In this document: positions 18,186 to 27,313 of the stretch, in pieces
Position numbering within the stretch: position 1 is the stretch's first letter
Layout of the letters: every line of letters starts with the position of its first letter
Assembly: GCA_049325575.1 (NCBI GenBank)
Contig: JBMOLK010000165.1
Location: 1 to 64,000 of the forward strand
Reading direction: 5' to 3'
Origin: JBMOLK01 sp049325575
GTDB lineage: Bacteria; Bacillota; Clostridia; Acetivibrionales; Acetivibrionaceae
Length of the DNA: 64,000 bases
Position numbers and translations under genes: made by a program
Notes under the pieces: model-generated
What the model saw: the letters and a program-made list of their open reading frames with translations, nothing else
Told to the model about the DNA's origin: nothing
The model's database searches: none

Positions 18186-18863
18186 TCAACCCTTTTTTAT
18201 AAGTCTTCTCTGTTCCTGAAATATAAAGCTTATTATCTTTTCTCTATCCTTTTGTTCAATCTTTTCAAATAGTACCCCAATCTCATACTTGTAAATGCCC
18301 TGACTGGTATCATATTTTGTAAGTCTCACTACTTTTCCAACAAAACCAACTTTGTTGAAATCGTTTAGAGACAGTTCACAACTGATAAACTTTCCTTGTT
18401 CAACCTGTTCCTTCAACCTTATACACACACCTCCACCGCTTAAATCCCTGGTAAAGGTTTTTATAACGTTTGTATCCTGAAAGTCAGCGTTTTTTAGTGA
18501 ATTCATTATCCTTACGCTAACAGGTATGGCACACTCAAACCTAAAGAACTCCCGCCTTTGAATTCTCTCAATATCGCTTAATGCCTCAATTTTAAGCAGA
18601 CTTATGTTATGTTTTACTCCTCTGTCAATTACTTTTGCTCTAAATTCATAAAGATTGTTACCTGAAATAAACGATACATCAACTAATGTACCGATACTTA
18701 CCGGATATAGCTTACCCTCGTGTATTGGCGCTGCAACAAACAGTATTTTACTGCTTTGCGCCCACTCGAATTCACTCACAAAGACAGAATTGTTTAGAGT
18801 ACTCTCCTGGCCATATAATTTAAGTTCAAGCTTTAAACCTATATTTAACTCATCGAACCGCAT
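18186..18863 (-). CDS. PilZ-domain flagellar brake protein (YcgR/DgrA type)
   Basis: A 225-residue protein with an N-terminal YcgR-like domain (about 1-95) and a C-terminal PilZ domain. The c-di-GMP-binding signature is present: RRxxxR as QRREFFRF near residue 102 and a D/N-x-S-x-x-G motif as DLSGGGV near 145. In Bacillus the equivalent protein binds c-di-GMP and slows the motor through MotA. It sits between flhG and cheB. Confidence 0.92.
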   Translation of the reverse strand: MRFDELNIGLKLELKLYGQESTLNNSVFVSEFEWAQSSKILFVAAPIHEGKLYPVSIGTLVDVSFISGNNLYEFRAKVIDRGVKHNISLLKIEALSDIERIQRREFFRFECAIPVSVRIMNSLKNADFQDTNVIKTFTRDLSGGGVCIRLKEQVEQGKFISCELSLNDFNKVGFVGKVVRLTKYDTSQGIYKYEIGVLFEKIEQKDREKIISFIFQEQRRLIKKG

Positions 18864-18931
18864 ATTGTGTACCTCCGAACAAACTCTTACTTTATGATTA
18901 ACCGGTTCTACGCATTAAAAGACACTATGTA

Positions 18932-19843
18932 TTAATTGTTTAATAGGTTTACCAATTTGCTTACAAAGCTCTTAATACCCGTATTTTCAGTATTTGTTTT
19001 ATCATTCTTTGAATCTATGAGTTTTTTTGAAATCTCTTTTATATGTTTTGCAGCCTGGCTTTTTGGGAAGCTTAACGAGAAAGGCTGCTGCATTTTTACC
19101 GCTTTTATAACCATGTCATCCTGCAGAATAAACCCTAAGGGATGAAGTTTCAAAGTTAAAAACTTCTCTGTTACTATGGATAGTTTATTTAATATGTCGT
19201 TTGCTTCACCGGCACTCTCTGCCCTGTTCACAACTACTTTTATAGTCTTGTTCTTATCCCTGTTGGAAACCATTTTTATCAAAGCATATGCATCAGTGAT
19301 GGATGTAGGCTCCGGTGTAGTAACCAGAAGCACTTCATCGGCAGCCATTACAAAGCTCATAACACTATCTGAAAGCCCTGCCCCGGTATCAATAAGTATG
19401 ACATCCGAAAGCTTATCCAAAAGAGATATATTGCTTACAAACTTATCCAGTTGGTGTTTATCAAGCTTAACCAACTCTTCGACGCCTGACCCACCTGAAA
19501 TAAACTTGATATTTTTAGGACCATCCGACAGTACTTCAAGTATATTTTTCTCGTTGTATATAACATCAACCAAAGTATATTTGGGTATAATCCCTAAAAG
19601 AATATCTATATTTGCCAGACCAAAGTCAGCATCCAAAATTGTTACACGGTTTCCAAGCTCACTTAATGCAATTGCCAGGTTTACCGTTACATTGGTCTTT
19701 CCGACACCGCCTTTACCGCTGGTCACCGTAATAACCCTGGCTGTCTTCTTCCTGAAATTACTTAAGAGATTAGCCTGACTTACAGCCTGTCTTAATTTTA
19801 GGTTATCAATTATTTGCCTTAGTCTTTCCGCCTGATCCATCAT
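18932..19843 (-). CDS. flhG: MinD-like ATPase controlling flagellar number
   Basis: A 303-residue ParA/MinD-type ATPase (YlxH/FleN). A deviant Walker A (TSGKGGVGKTNV, near residue 40), switch I/II strands DADFGLANID and VILIDTGAGLSDSV, and an N-terminal DQAERLRQI-type segment that activates FlhF GTPase are visible. FlhG sets flagellar number and placement. It starts one base after the flhF stop. Confidence 0.95.
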   Translation of the reverse strand: MMDQAERLRQIIDNLKLRQAVSQANLLSNFRKKTARVITVTSGKGGVGKTNVTVNLAIALSELGNRVTILDADFGLANIDILLGIIPKYTLVDVIYNEKNILEVLSDGPKNIKFISGGSGVEELVKLDKHQLDKFVSNISLLDKLSDVILIDTGAGLSDSVMSFVMAADEVLLVTTPEPTSITDAYALIKMVSNRDKNKTIKVVVNRAESAGEANDILNKLSIVTEKFLTLKLHPLGFILQDDMVIKAVKMQQPFSLSFPKSQAAKHIKEISKKLIDSKNDKTNTENTGIKSFVSKLVNLLNN

Positions 19844-21043
19844 CTACGAAATACTCCCTAACAAATTTTTTGTAATTTTGTCAATATTGGCGATTTCAAT
19901 ATCATCAGGTACACTTTGTCCGGTAGTAACATAAGACAGATTTCTATTTGTCAAGCGTTTTGCATTGAGTATTATTCCTAAAGAAGGAGTCTCGTCAAGC
20001 TTCGTAAATATTAACTTGTAATTTTTAAGGAAATTATAGCTTGCAATTATTTCCTTACAATTTCTCATCCCGGTAGTAGTACTTAATACAAGAAATACTT
20101 CATCGGCGCAAGAAGCTTCAATAAGCATTTTGAGTTCGTCAAATTGCGACTTGTTCCTATAGCTTCTGCCGGCAGTATCGATAAGTATAATATCCTTATC
20201 CTGGTAGGTATTTATCGCATCACTGATCTCATTTATTGAATAAATTACTTCTACCGGCATTCCCAGTATCTCGGCATATGTCTTAAGCTGTTCAACAGCT
20301 GCAATCCTGTATGTATCAGCCGTTATAAGGCCAACATTTTTCTTGTGGTTTAAAGAATAATTTGCTGCAATCTTTGCCAAAGTGGTAGTCTTTCCGACGC
20401 CTGTGGGGCCCACAAAAATAATAACTGTAGGTTTGCCATCTTCCCTAAGCTTTATAGTCTCGGGTTTACCCAGCATGGTGGAAATAAGATTATAAAGTAT
20501 CGAAGCAGTGTCATTAACACTTGCACTTACTTTTATCTTTCCCTGTACTACATTTATAAGCTGCTTGACTATATCGATGTCTACCTCGTTTTTTACAAGA
20601 TTGTTATAAAAAAGCTCTAAGACCTTTGACAGCGGCTGTTCACTGTTTTCACCAGGAACAGTATTTGAGTTCTCGGCCGGCTGTTGGATTTGCTCATAAA
20701 TTTTGTTAAGTATGTTTTCCATACTGTTTACCTTATTCTCCAACAAAGTGATTTTTTCCTCTTTTTCGCTCAATTTACTTTTTTCATTTGTTTCATTTCT
20801 TGAATCCTCGCTGCTTTTTTCTTCATTTCTAACTTCATTTTTAGTGGCTTCCTTCTTATTTTTTACTGCATAATATTCATCAACTGCCGCCAATACTTCT
20901 ACCATGGGTTTTGAGAACACCTTAAGAAGTCCCTTCTGCCTTACCTTCCTGGTATTGAGTATAACCGCATCATTACCCAAATCCATTTTTACTTTTAGTA
21001 TAGCTTCCTGAGTATCCTTACCCATATACCGTCTTATCTTCAT
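19844..21043 (-). CDS. flhF: SRP-type GTPase FlhF, flagellar positioning
   Basis: A 399-residue protein: B domain with a charged, low-complexity middle (about 60-150), N domain, and an SRP-family G domain with GPTGVGKTTTLAKIA, DTYRIAAVEQL, DTAGRS and TKLDET. It recruits early flagellar parts to the assembly site. It follows flhA after one base, the classic flhA-flhF-flhG order. Confidence 0.96.
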   Translation of the reverse strand: MKIRRYMGKDTQEAILKVKMDLGNDAVILNTRKVRQKGLLKVFSKPMVEVLAAVDEYYAVKNKKEATKNEVRNEEKSSEDSRNETNEKSKLSEKEEKITLLENKVNSMENILNKIYEQIQQPAENSNTVPGENSEQPLSKVLELFYNNLVKNEVDIDIVKQLINVVQGKIKVSASVNDTASILYNLISTMLGKPETIKLREDGKPTVIIFVGPTGVGKTTTLAKIAANYSLNHKKNVGLITADTYRIAAVEQLKTYAEILGMPVEVIYSINEISDAINTYQDKDIILIDTAGRSYRNKSQFDELKMLIEASCADEVFLVLSTTTGMRNCKEIIASYNFLKNYKLIFTKLDETPSLGIILNAKRLTNRNLSYVTTGQSVPDDIEIANIDKITKNLLGSIS

Positions 21044-21044
21044 T

Positions 21045-23075
21045 TTATATACTCACCGTCCCAACCGCTTGAACCTGTATGCTAGGGTCAAGTTCATTAT
21101 AAGATAATACAACCAAGCCCGGTATTGATTGCTCCGTAAGCCTTCTAAAGTACAACCTGACAATGGGTGAAGCCAGAACTATAGGCTGCTGTCCCAACTG
21201 TATAAGTCTCTGAATCTGGTTTGACAGATTATTTATGATGGAATTGATTATCCCTGGTTCAAGGGTAAAATATGAACCCTGTTCCGTTCTTTGGACAGAA
21301 TCCATAATAACCTGTTCAAGTTTAGGATCTAATGTTATAACTGTAGACTTCTTATCCTTGATAAACTTTTTGGAAATAGCCCTTCCCAGAGCCTGCCTTA
21401 CATATTCCGTAAGCATATCGGTGTCATGTGTTGTAGGAGCATAATCTGCCAGAGTCTCCAGTATGGTTACAATATCTCTTATTGAGACACCTTCCTTTAA
21501 AAGGTTTGCAATTACCTTCTGAATTTCACCAATTGTCATTATCTTAGGCACGAGCTCTTCAACAATAGCAGGGTAATTTTCCTTAACTTTATCTATAATT
21601 GTCTGAACTTCCTGTCTTCCTGTCAGTTCGTGAGCATGGCTCTTAACTACTTCTGTAAGATGAGTAGCAATAATAGATGGAGGATCCACTACCGTATATC
21701 CCAGCATTTCCGCTCTATCCCTCTGGGCTTCGCTTACCCATACGGCAGGAAGGCCAAAAGCCGGCTCGGTGGTTTTGATTCCGTCAATTTCCTCTTCAAC
21801 AAACCCCGGACTCATAGCCAGGTAGTGATCAAGCATTAATTCTCCTCCTGCTACCTCAACTCCTTTAATCTTTATAATATATTCATTGGGACTTAGTTGG
21901 ATGTTATCCCTAAGCCTTATTATCGGAACTATCATTCCCAATTCAAGTGCCAGCTGCCTCCTTATCATAACCACCCTGTCCAAAAGGTCTCCACCCTGAT
22001 TCACATCTGCAAGGGGAATAATCCCGTAGCCGAACTCAAGCTCAATGGGGTCAACCTGAAGAAGATTTACGACATTTTCAGGCTTACGTATCTCTTCAAC
22101 CTCATTTTCTTCAATCTGTATCTCCTCTTGTTTTTCATCCTCTTCCTTCTTCTTCATTAGACGTATTCCAACAAAAGTAAATATTGCAGCCAAAGTCAAG
22201 AAGGGTACAGTGGCCAAAGGCAGGGCCAGAAGAACACAGAAGCCGGCTGCTATAAAAAACACTTTGGGATTGTACAGAATCTGTTTTCTTAAGTCATCAC
22301 TTAAGCCATCATCAGAAGCAGACCTTGTAACAATAAGACCTGTAGCAAAGGATATCAAAAGTGATGGAATCTGGCTGACAAGCCCGTCCCCTATTGTTAA
22401 AATACTATAGTTTTCCAATGCAAAGTTTAACTCTTCACCCCTCATAACTATACCTATTATAAGTCCGCCCACAATGTTTAGTATGGTTATGACTATACCG
22501 GCAATGGCGTCCCCCTTTACAAATTTGGTGGCACCATCCATTGCCCCGTAGAAGTCAGCTTCCCTTTGAATTTTCTTTCTTCTTTCTCTGGCCTCTGCTT
22601 CATTTATGAGCCCGGCATTAAGGTCAGCATCTATAGCCATTTGCTTTCCTGGCATTGCATCCAGTGTAAACCTTGCTGCAACTTCAGATACCCTTTCGGT
22701 TCCTTTGGTTATGACCAGGAACTGTACAATCATTATAATCAAGAAAATTATAAATCCAACTACCAGATTGCCTTGCGCTACGAAATTACCGAATCCTGCA
22801 ATAACCTGCCCGGCTTCTCCCTTAGCCAGCACCAGCGTTGTTGACTTAATATTAAGAGAAAGCCTGTATATAGTGGTAAACAAAAGCAGCGACGGAAATA
22901 CCGATAGCTGCAGCGCTTCCCTGGAGTAAATTACGTTAAGCAAAATAACAAGCCCTGCTGCTATGTTAAGTGCCAGGAGAATATCCAGTATTGCACCGGG
23001 GATAGGTATAATAATTATAAGAACAATGGCAACTATCAATATAGCTACAGACATATCCCCAAATCTCATTTTCAT
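21045..23075 (-). CDS. flhA: Flagellar export gate protein FlhA
   Basis: A 676-residue FHIPEP-family protein: about eight N-terminal membrane helices and a large cytoplasmic domain from about residue 330. Family segments are visible: MPGKQMAIDADLNAGLI, the FVKGDAIAGIVIT helix and GIILADVNQ-like GIIPLADVNQGG. It forms the nonameric export gate that takes substrates from chaperones. A strong AAGGGGGG ribosome site lies before the ATG. Confidence 0.97.
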   Translation of the reverse strand: MKMRFGDMSVAILIVAIVLIIIIPIPGAILDILLALNIAAGLVILLNVIYSREALQLSVFPSLLLFTTIYRLSLNIKSTTLVLAKGEAGQVIAGFGNFVAQGNLVVGFIIFLIIMIVQFLVITKGTERVSEVAARFTLDAMPGKQMAIDADLNAGLINEAEARERRKKIQREADFYGAMDGATKFVKGDAIAGIVITILNIVGGLIIGIVMRGEELNFALENYSILTIGDGLVSQIPSLLISFATGLIVTRSASDDGLSDDLRKQILYNPKVFFIAAGFCVLLALPLATVPFLTLAAIFTFVGIRLMKKKEEDEKQEEIQIEENEVEEIRKPENVVNLLQVDPIELEFGYGIIPLADVNQGGDLLDRVVMIRRQLALELGMIVPIIRLRDNIQLSPNEYIIKIKGVEVAGGELMLDHYLAMSPGFVEEEIDGIKTTEPAFGLPAVWVSEAQRDRAEMLGYTVVDPPSIIATHLTEVVKSHAHELTGRQEVQTIIDKVKENYPAIVEELVPKIMTIGEIQKVIANLLKEGVSIRDIVTILETLADYAPTTHDTDMLTEYVRQALGRAISKKFIKDKKSTVITLDPKLEQVIMDSVQRTEQGSYFTLEPGIINSIINNLSNQIQRLIQLGQQPIVLASPIVRLYFRRLTEQSIPGLVVLSYNELDPSIQVQAVGTVSI

Positions 23076-23108
23076 ACCTTTCCCCCCTTTAGCCTTTTAG
23101 TATAATCC

Positions 23109-24305
23109 TTAGACACTCTTTTCCTTTAATCCGTATACAAAAGCAAGTACTTCAGCCACTGCCTGGTAAAGATCCGGAGGTATTTTCCCGCCAATCTCCA
23201 CCGTCTCATATAGTGTTCTTGCCAGAGGCTTGTTTTCTACAATTTGTACATTATTCTCCTTTGCTATTTCCCTTATCCTTAAAGCTATAAAGTCCTGTCC
23301 TTTTGCCAGAACAACCGGAGCTTCAGAAACATTTGCGTCATATTTTACAGCTACTGCAAAGTGCGTAGGATTTGTTATGACAACATCAGCTTTAGGTATA
23401 TCCTGGAGCATTCTCCTCATGGATATTTGTCTTTGTTTTTGCCTTATCTTAGATTTTACCTCCGGGTTACCTTCTGCCTGCTTATGTTCTTCTTTTATTT
23501 CCTGCTTTGACATCTTAAGGTTTTTCTCGTATTCCCACCACTGATACCCATAATCTAAAACTCCAAGAATCAGCATTGCTATACACATTCTTATTGCGAC
23601 ATTTGTGGCTGTTATACCTATATAAGAGGCTACAACAATTACATCCATGTCAATAGTATTTAGAATATTTACCACTTCACCTTTTATATATGAATATCCA
23701 ATAAATCCAACCACTGCTATTTTTAGAATTGACTTGACAAGTTCAGTCAATGATCTAAGGGAAAAAATTCTTTTTAGCCCGTTTAGAGGATTCAGCTTGC
23801 TGAACTTAAATGCCAGAGTTTTTGTTGTAAACAGGAATCCCACCTGGGCATAACCCGAAACCAACCCTGTGATTACTGCTACAGTAAATAAAGGTGCTGT
23901 TATTTTTAAAAAGACTATCAAAAATTCACTAAAAGCTTTTAATACTCCATTTATGGTAAACAGGTCTTGAACCTTCGGATATTCTACCAAAATCATCTTA
24001 AAGAAACCATAAATCTCTTTATACATAAATCCGCCAAAAATCCTTAGGGTAACAAACATACACAAGAGCACTATAGCTGCCGTCATTTCTCTGCTTTGAA
24101 GTACCTGCCCCTCTTCCCTTGCCTTAGACCTCTTTTTTGGCGTAGCCTTTTCGGTTTTATCCCCACTGTCCGCAAAAAGCTGCAGGTTGACCTTTATCAA
24201 GCTTCCGGTTTTGGAAAGCTGCTTATCTTTCTTCCATATGAGCCGCTTTAAAAACCTGATAATGACTTTTTTTCCCAGCTTACCCTTTAAGCTTTCCAGT
24301 ATCAT
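23109..24305 (-). CDS. flhB: Flagellar export switch protein FlhB, with N-terminal extension
   Basis: A 398-residue FlhB: four membrane helices and a cytoplasmic autocleaving domain with Asn312-Pro313-Thr-His (TNPTHFAVAVKYD). Cleavage at N-P switches export from hook to filament. In Salmonella this Asn is residue 269, so about 43 extra residues precede the usual start region GDKTEKATPKKR. The extension is basic and hydrophobic. The ATG overlaps the fliR stop (ATGA), which supports translation from this upstream start, although an internal start cannot be excluded. Confidence 0.95.
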   Translation of the reverse strand: MILESLKGKLGKKVIIRFLKRLIWKKDKQLSKTGSLIKVNLQLFADSGDKTEKATPKKRSKAREEGQVLQSREMTAAIVLLCMFVTLRIFGGFMYKEIYGFFKMILVEYPKVQDLFTINGVLKAFSEFLIVFLKITAPLFTVAVITGLVSGYAQVGFLFTTKTLAFKFSKLNPLNGLKRIFSLRSLTELVKSILKIAVVGFIGYSYIKGEVVNILNTIDMDVIVVASYIGITATNVAIRMCIAMLILGVLDYGYQWWEYEKNLKMSKQEIKEEHKQAEGNPEVKSKIRQKQRQISMRRMLQDIPKADVVITNPTHFAVAVKYDANVSEAPVVLAKGQDFIALRIREIAKENNVQIVENKPLARTLYETVEIGGKIPPDLYQAVAEVLAFVYGLKEKSV

Positions 24306-25102
24306 TTTGGCCCCATATCCTTTAAGAAGGTGTACATTTCACTGTCCATCCCCTTTATAAGGGTCTCTATCAGGGATATAAACATTGGTAACGTCAATAC
24401 CATAACAGCCAATCCCAGAATGATTTTAAGCGGCATACCTACAACAAATACATTAAGCTGTGGGACCGTCTTCGAAATGATCCCAAGTGCTACGTCAGAG
24501 ATCAGTATTGCTGCAAGAATAGGTGCGCTGATCTTAAACGAGAGTAAAAATATGTTTCCAAAGACTCTGACAATATCGTTTAAGAGATCATTGCCAAATA
24601 CCGCTCCACCCATTGGTATATAGTTGTAACTGTAAAACAGTGCCCTGATCAAAATATGATGTCCGTTGCATATCAAAAAAACCAGCATGCAGAATATAAA
24701 GTAAAAGGTTGATGTAACAGGAACCTGAATATTGCTCAAGGGGTCTATTACATTTACAACTCCAAATCCTACCTGCATGTCGATAAGCTGCCCTGCTATA
24801 TAAATTGCTGTAAAAATCAAATATGACACATAACCGATAGTAATACCTACAACAAACTCTTTTAGAACAAGCACAAAATATTCATATATACTGCCAAAGT
24901 CGAGTTCCTGTACTTTTATGGTATTTACAAGTATTAGCGCAAGCATTAATGAAAAGCCGATCTTCATGTAGACCGGTATGTTACGCCTCCCAAAAATGGG
25001 GGCTATTACAAAAAGACCTGTCATTCTAACGAATATTAACAAGAATACTTCTATACCGTTTAACAAAATTCCTTCTGGAATAAACAACTTATTGTCCTCC
25101 AT
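24302..25102 (-). CDS. fliR: Flagellar export apparatus protein FliR
   Basis: A 266-residue membrane protein with about six helices, part of the FliP5-FliQ4-FliR1 export channel. Family segments include FVRMTGLFVIAPIFGRRNIP near the start and VGFGVVNVIDPLSNIQVPV in the middle. Its stop overlaps the flhB start by four bases. Confidence 0.95.
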   Translation of the reverse strand: MEDNKLFIPEGILLNGIEVFLLIFVRMTGLFVIAPIFGRRNIPVYMKIGFSLMLALILVNTIKVQELDFGSIYEYFVLVLKEFVVGITIGYVSYLIFTAIYIAGQLIDMQVGFGVVNVIDPLSNIQVPVTSTFYFIFCMLVFLICNGHHILIRALFYSYNYIPMGGAVFGNDLLNDIVRVFGNIFLLSFKISAPILAAILISDVALGIISKTVPQLNVFVVGMPLKIILGLAVMVLTLPMFISLIETLIKGMDSEMYTFLKDMGPK

Positions 25103-25123
25103 TTAATGTAAGACTTGAAGTAT

Positions 25124-25393
25124 TCACCTTATGTACTGATTCAAATTCATATATATACCCTGGGTAAATTCTATAAGAACTCTTAGCATCCATGCCCCGA
25201 ACAAAGTTATACCTCCAAGTACAGCCAAAATCTTAGGTATAAATGTAAGTGTCTGTTCCTGGATCTGGGTTGTAGCTTGAAAAATACTAATTGCAAGACC
25301 TACAACCAAACTTAAACCCAGCATGGGGGCAGCCACATATATAACTGTTAAAAGAGATTTCTGTGCTAGTTCGATTACCATTCCCTGATCCAT
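25124..25393 (-). CDS. fliQ: Flagellar export apparatus protein FliQ
   Basis: An 89-residue protein with two membrane helices joined by a short loop (GLAISIFQATTQIQEQTLTFIPKI, strongly conserved in FliQ). It is a subunit of the FliPQR export channel. Length is standard, and it lies between fliP and fliR. Confidence 0.96.
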   Translation of the reverse strand: MDQGMVIELAQKSLLTVIYVAAPMLGLSLVVGLAISIFQATTQIQEQTLTFIPKILAVLGGITLFGAWMLRVLIEFTQGIYMNLNQYIR

Positions 25394-25450
25394 TTAATCT
25401 CCCCCGTTAACCTGTGAATTTTATTCCTATGCTCTAATGATTTTAGTGTA

Positions 25451-26251
25451 CTAGGTAACAAAACTATTAACTATTGACTGTGTCAGGAGATTCCATCCCC
25501 CCACCATAATAAACAATAATATCTTGAATGGAAGAGATATCATCACCGGAGGAAGCATCATCATACCCATTGACATTAAAGTACTTGAAACCACCATATC
25601 AATTACAAGAAACGGTATGTATATCAGAAAACCTATTTTAAATGCAATTGTAAGCTCACTTATTAAAAAAGCAGGAATAACAACAGTTAGAGGCAGCTTG
25701 GGAATGTCTTCTTCCTTTATGGGAGTCTTCATTCCAGACAGTGAGATGAAAAGTCCCAAATCCTTTTTTGCTGTCTGTTTTAGCATAAAGCCTTTAATTA
25801 TGGCAGAAGACCTGTCCATTGCAACCTGTTGGGTAATCTCTTCATTTGAGTAAGGTTTTAATGCTTTTTCATTGATTTCGGTTAAAACCGGGTTCATTAT
25901 AAACAAGGTTAAAAACAAAGCTAGCCCAATCAATACTTGATTCGGCGGCATTTGCTGGGTTCCCATTGCATTTCTTAAAAATGAAAGAACTATAATTATC
26001 CTTGTAAAACTTGTCATCATCATCAATATCGATGGAGCCAACGACAGTACTGTAAGGAGAAGCAGTATCTGTATACTGGTTGTTACATCCTCCGGATTAT
26101 CCGAAGTATCTACATTTAACCCGAATTTAGGCAAAGGTATAGTGTTGGGTTCGGCATAAACACTTGATACCATCAGTATTAAAAGCAGCATAGTTAATAT
26201 AACAACTCGAAGATACCTAAGCTTATTTTTCATTAGTATATTCATCTCCAT
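25451..26251 (-). CDS. fliP: Flagellar export apparatus protein FliP
   Basis: A 266-residue protein with a cleavable-looking N-terminal signal (ending about SSVYAEP) and four membrane helices. Signatures are MMTSFTRIIIVLSFLRNAMGTQQMPPNQV and the C-terminal FKILLFIMVGGWNLL. It forms the core of the export channel. Its start overlaps fliO by 29 nt; Met7 would shorten the overlap to 11 nt. Confidence 0.96.
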   Translation of the reverse strand: MEMNILMKNKLRYLRVVILTMLLLILMVSSVYAEPNTIPLPKFGLNVDTSDNPEDVTTSIQILLLLTVLSLAPSILMMMTSFTRIIIVLSFLRNAMGTQQMPPNQVLIGLALFLTLFIMNPVLTEINEKALKPYSNEEITQQVAMDRSSAIIKGFMLKQTAKKDLGLFISLSGMKTPIKEEDIPKLPLTVVIPAFLISELTIAFKIGFLIYIPFLVIDMVVSSTLMSMGMMMLPPVMISLPFKILLFIMVGGWNLLTQSIVNSFVT

Positions 26252-26723
26252 CTACTGTCATATGCTTTTCGATACCAGATGTAATTGTTCTTAATTTTAC
26301 CAGATTATGTCTAAAAACCTCATTTTCAGAATTGCTCTTTGATTCACTATTTAAAGATTCTGTAAAAGACTTGTTATTGTTCTGCCTGCCTTTAAAGCCC
26401 TGTATATACTTGTCAAAAACTTCCTTGAAATTAAAAGTTCCATTTTGTAACTTTTCTTCATCCGCCGAATAATTATCTATCCTAACTGTTGTGAGCAGCT
26501 GTACGTTTTTCCCCGAGGATGATATTAATACAAACTCTTCCCCCGCTTTGACAAGGTGCAGTCTACTATCAAAGCCCAGACTTACGGTCTCGATAATATC
26601 TATATGCTTACCCTTCATAATTTTACTTGTCCTGGTGCCAATGTACTTTGTAGTAGCATATGCTAGAAACAGGATGGAGCCAAATACAACTAAAAATATA
26701 ACAGCACTGATCAGAGTTTGCAT
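26223..26723 (-). CDS. fliO: FliO/FliZ-family flagellar protein
   Basis: A 166-residue protein with one N-terminal membrane helix and a small cytoplasmic beta domain (HIDIIETVSLGFDSRLHLVKAGEEFVLISSSG), typical of FliO, followed by a polar tail. FliO helps assemble the FliP ring. It lies immediately before fliP, as usual. Confidence 0.85.
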   Translation of the reverse strand: MQTLISAVIFLVVFGSILFLAYATTKYIGTRTSKIMKGKHIDIIETVSLGFDSRLHLVKAGEEFVLISSSGKNVQLLTTVRIDNYSADEEKLQNGTFNFKEVFDKYIQGFKGRQNNNKSFTESLNSESKSNSENEVFRHNLVKLRTITSGIEKHMTVDGDEYTNEK

Positions 26724-26790
26724 TTTAAAACTCCCCCTCTGTTCTCTGTATTATAAAGCAGCTAAAGTAAAAACATAAGTTTACCGGAGC

Positions 26791-27153
26791 TTACCCTAAA
26801 ACTTTCTTTACAGCCTCAACCACTCTTTCAGCCTGAAAAGGTTTTACAATAAAATCTCTGGCTCCTGCTTGAATAGACTCAATAACCATAGCTTGCTGTC
26901 CCATGGCTGAACACATTATTATCTTGGAATCTCCATTGATCTTCTTGATTTCTCTTACAGCAGCTATACCATCAACTTCAGGCATGGTAATATCCATAAT
27001 AACCAGGTCGGGAGTCAGCTCCTTATACTTGTCAATTGCACGTGCTCCATTTTCTGCTTCTCCTGCAACCTCATATCCGTTCTTAGTAAGAATATCCTTG
27101 ATCATCATTCTCATAAATGCTGCATCGTCAACTATAAGAATTCTTTTACTCAT
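26791..27153 (-). CDS. cheY: Chemotaxis response regulator CheY
   Basis: A 120-residue single-domain receiver with acidic pair Asp9/Asp10, phospho-acceptor Asp54 (IMDITMPEVDG), Ser in CSAMGQQ and Lys in FIVKPF. CheY-P binds FliM and FliY in the switch. It lies between fliY and fliO, the Bacillus order, behind a 160-bp gap that could carry an extra promoter. Confidence 0.95.
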   Translation of the reverse strand: MSKRILIVDDAAFMRMMIKDILTKNGYEVAGEAENGARAIDKYKELTPDLVIMDITMPEVDGIAAVREIKKINGDSKIIMCSAMGQQAMVIESIQAGARDFIVKPFQAERVVEAVKKVLG

Positions 27154-27313
27154 TATTACCCTCTCCTTAATTTATAGTCTATTCTACTGCCAAAACATTT
27201 ACTAAACCTACCTTGTACCAGGTAACCTATAAGACCCCTAAGAATACTTTCCTACTATACACGTAAAACTTATTATATAAATCATTTTATGAAAACAAAT
27301 TTTATTATACCAC
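27154..27313 (-). other. Gap between fliY and cheY
   Basis: A 160-bp gap in an otherwise tightly packed operon. A short hairpin (TACCT, 6-nt loop, AGGTA on the minus strand) and a TATAAT-like box suggest an internal promoter or processing site before cheY. The -35 match is poor. Confidence 0.3.

Noticed and set aside
19176..19778. 200-codon plus-strand frame antisense to flhG
   Set aside because: Low-complexity Ser/Leu/Thr composition typical of the reverse frame of a real gene; flhG on the other strand has full family motifs.
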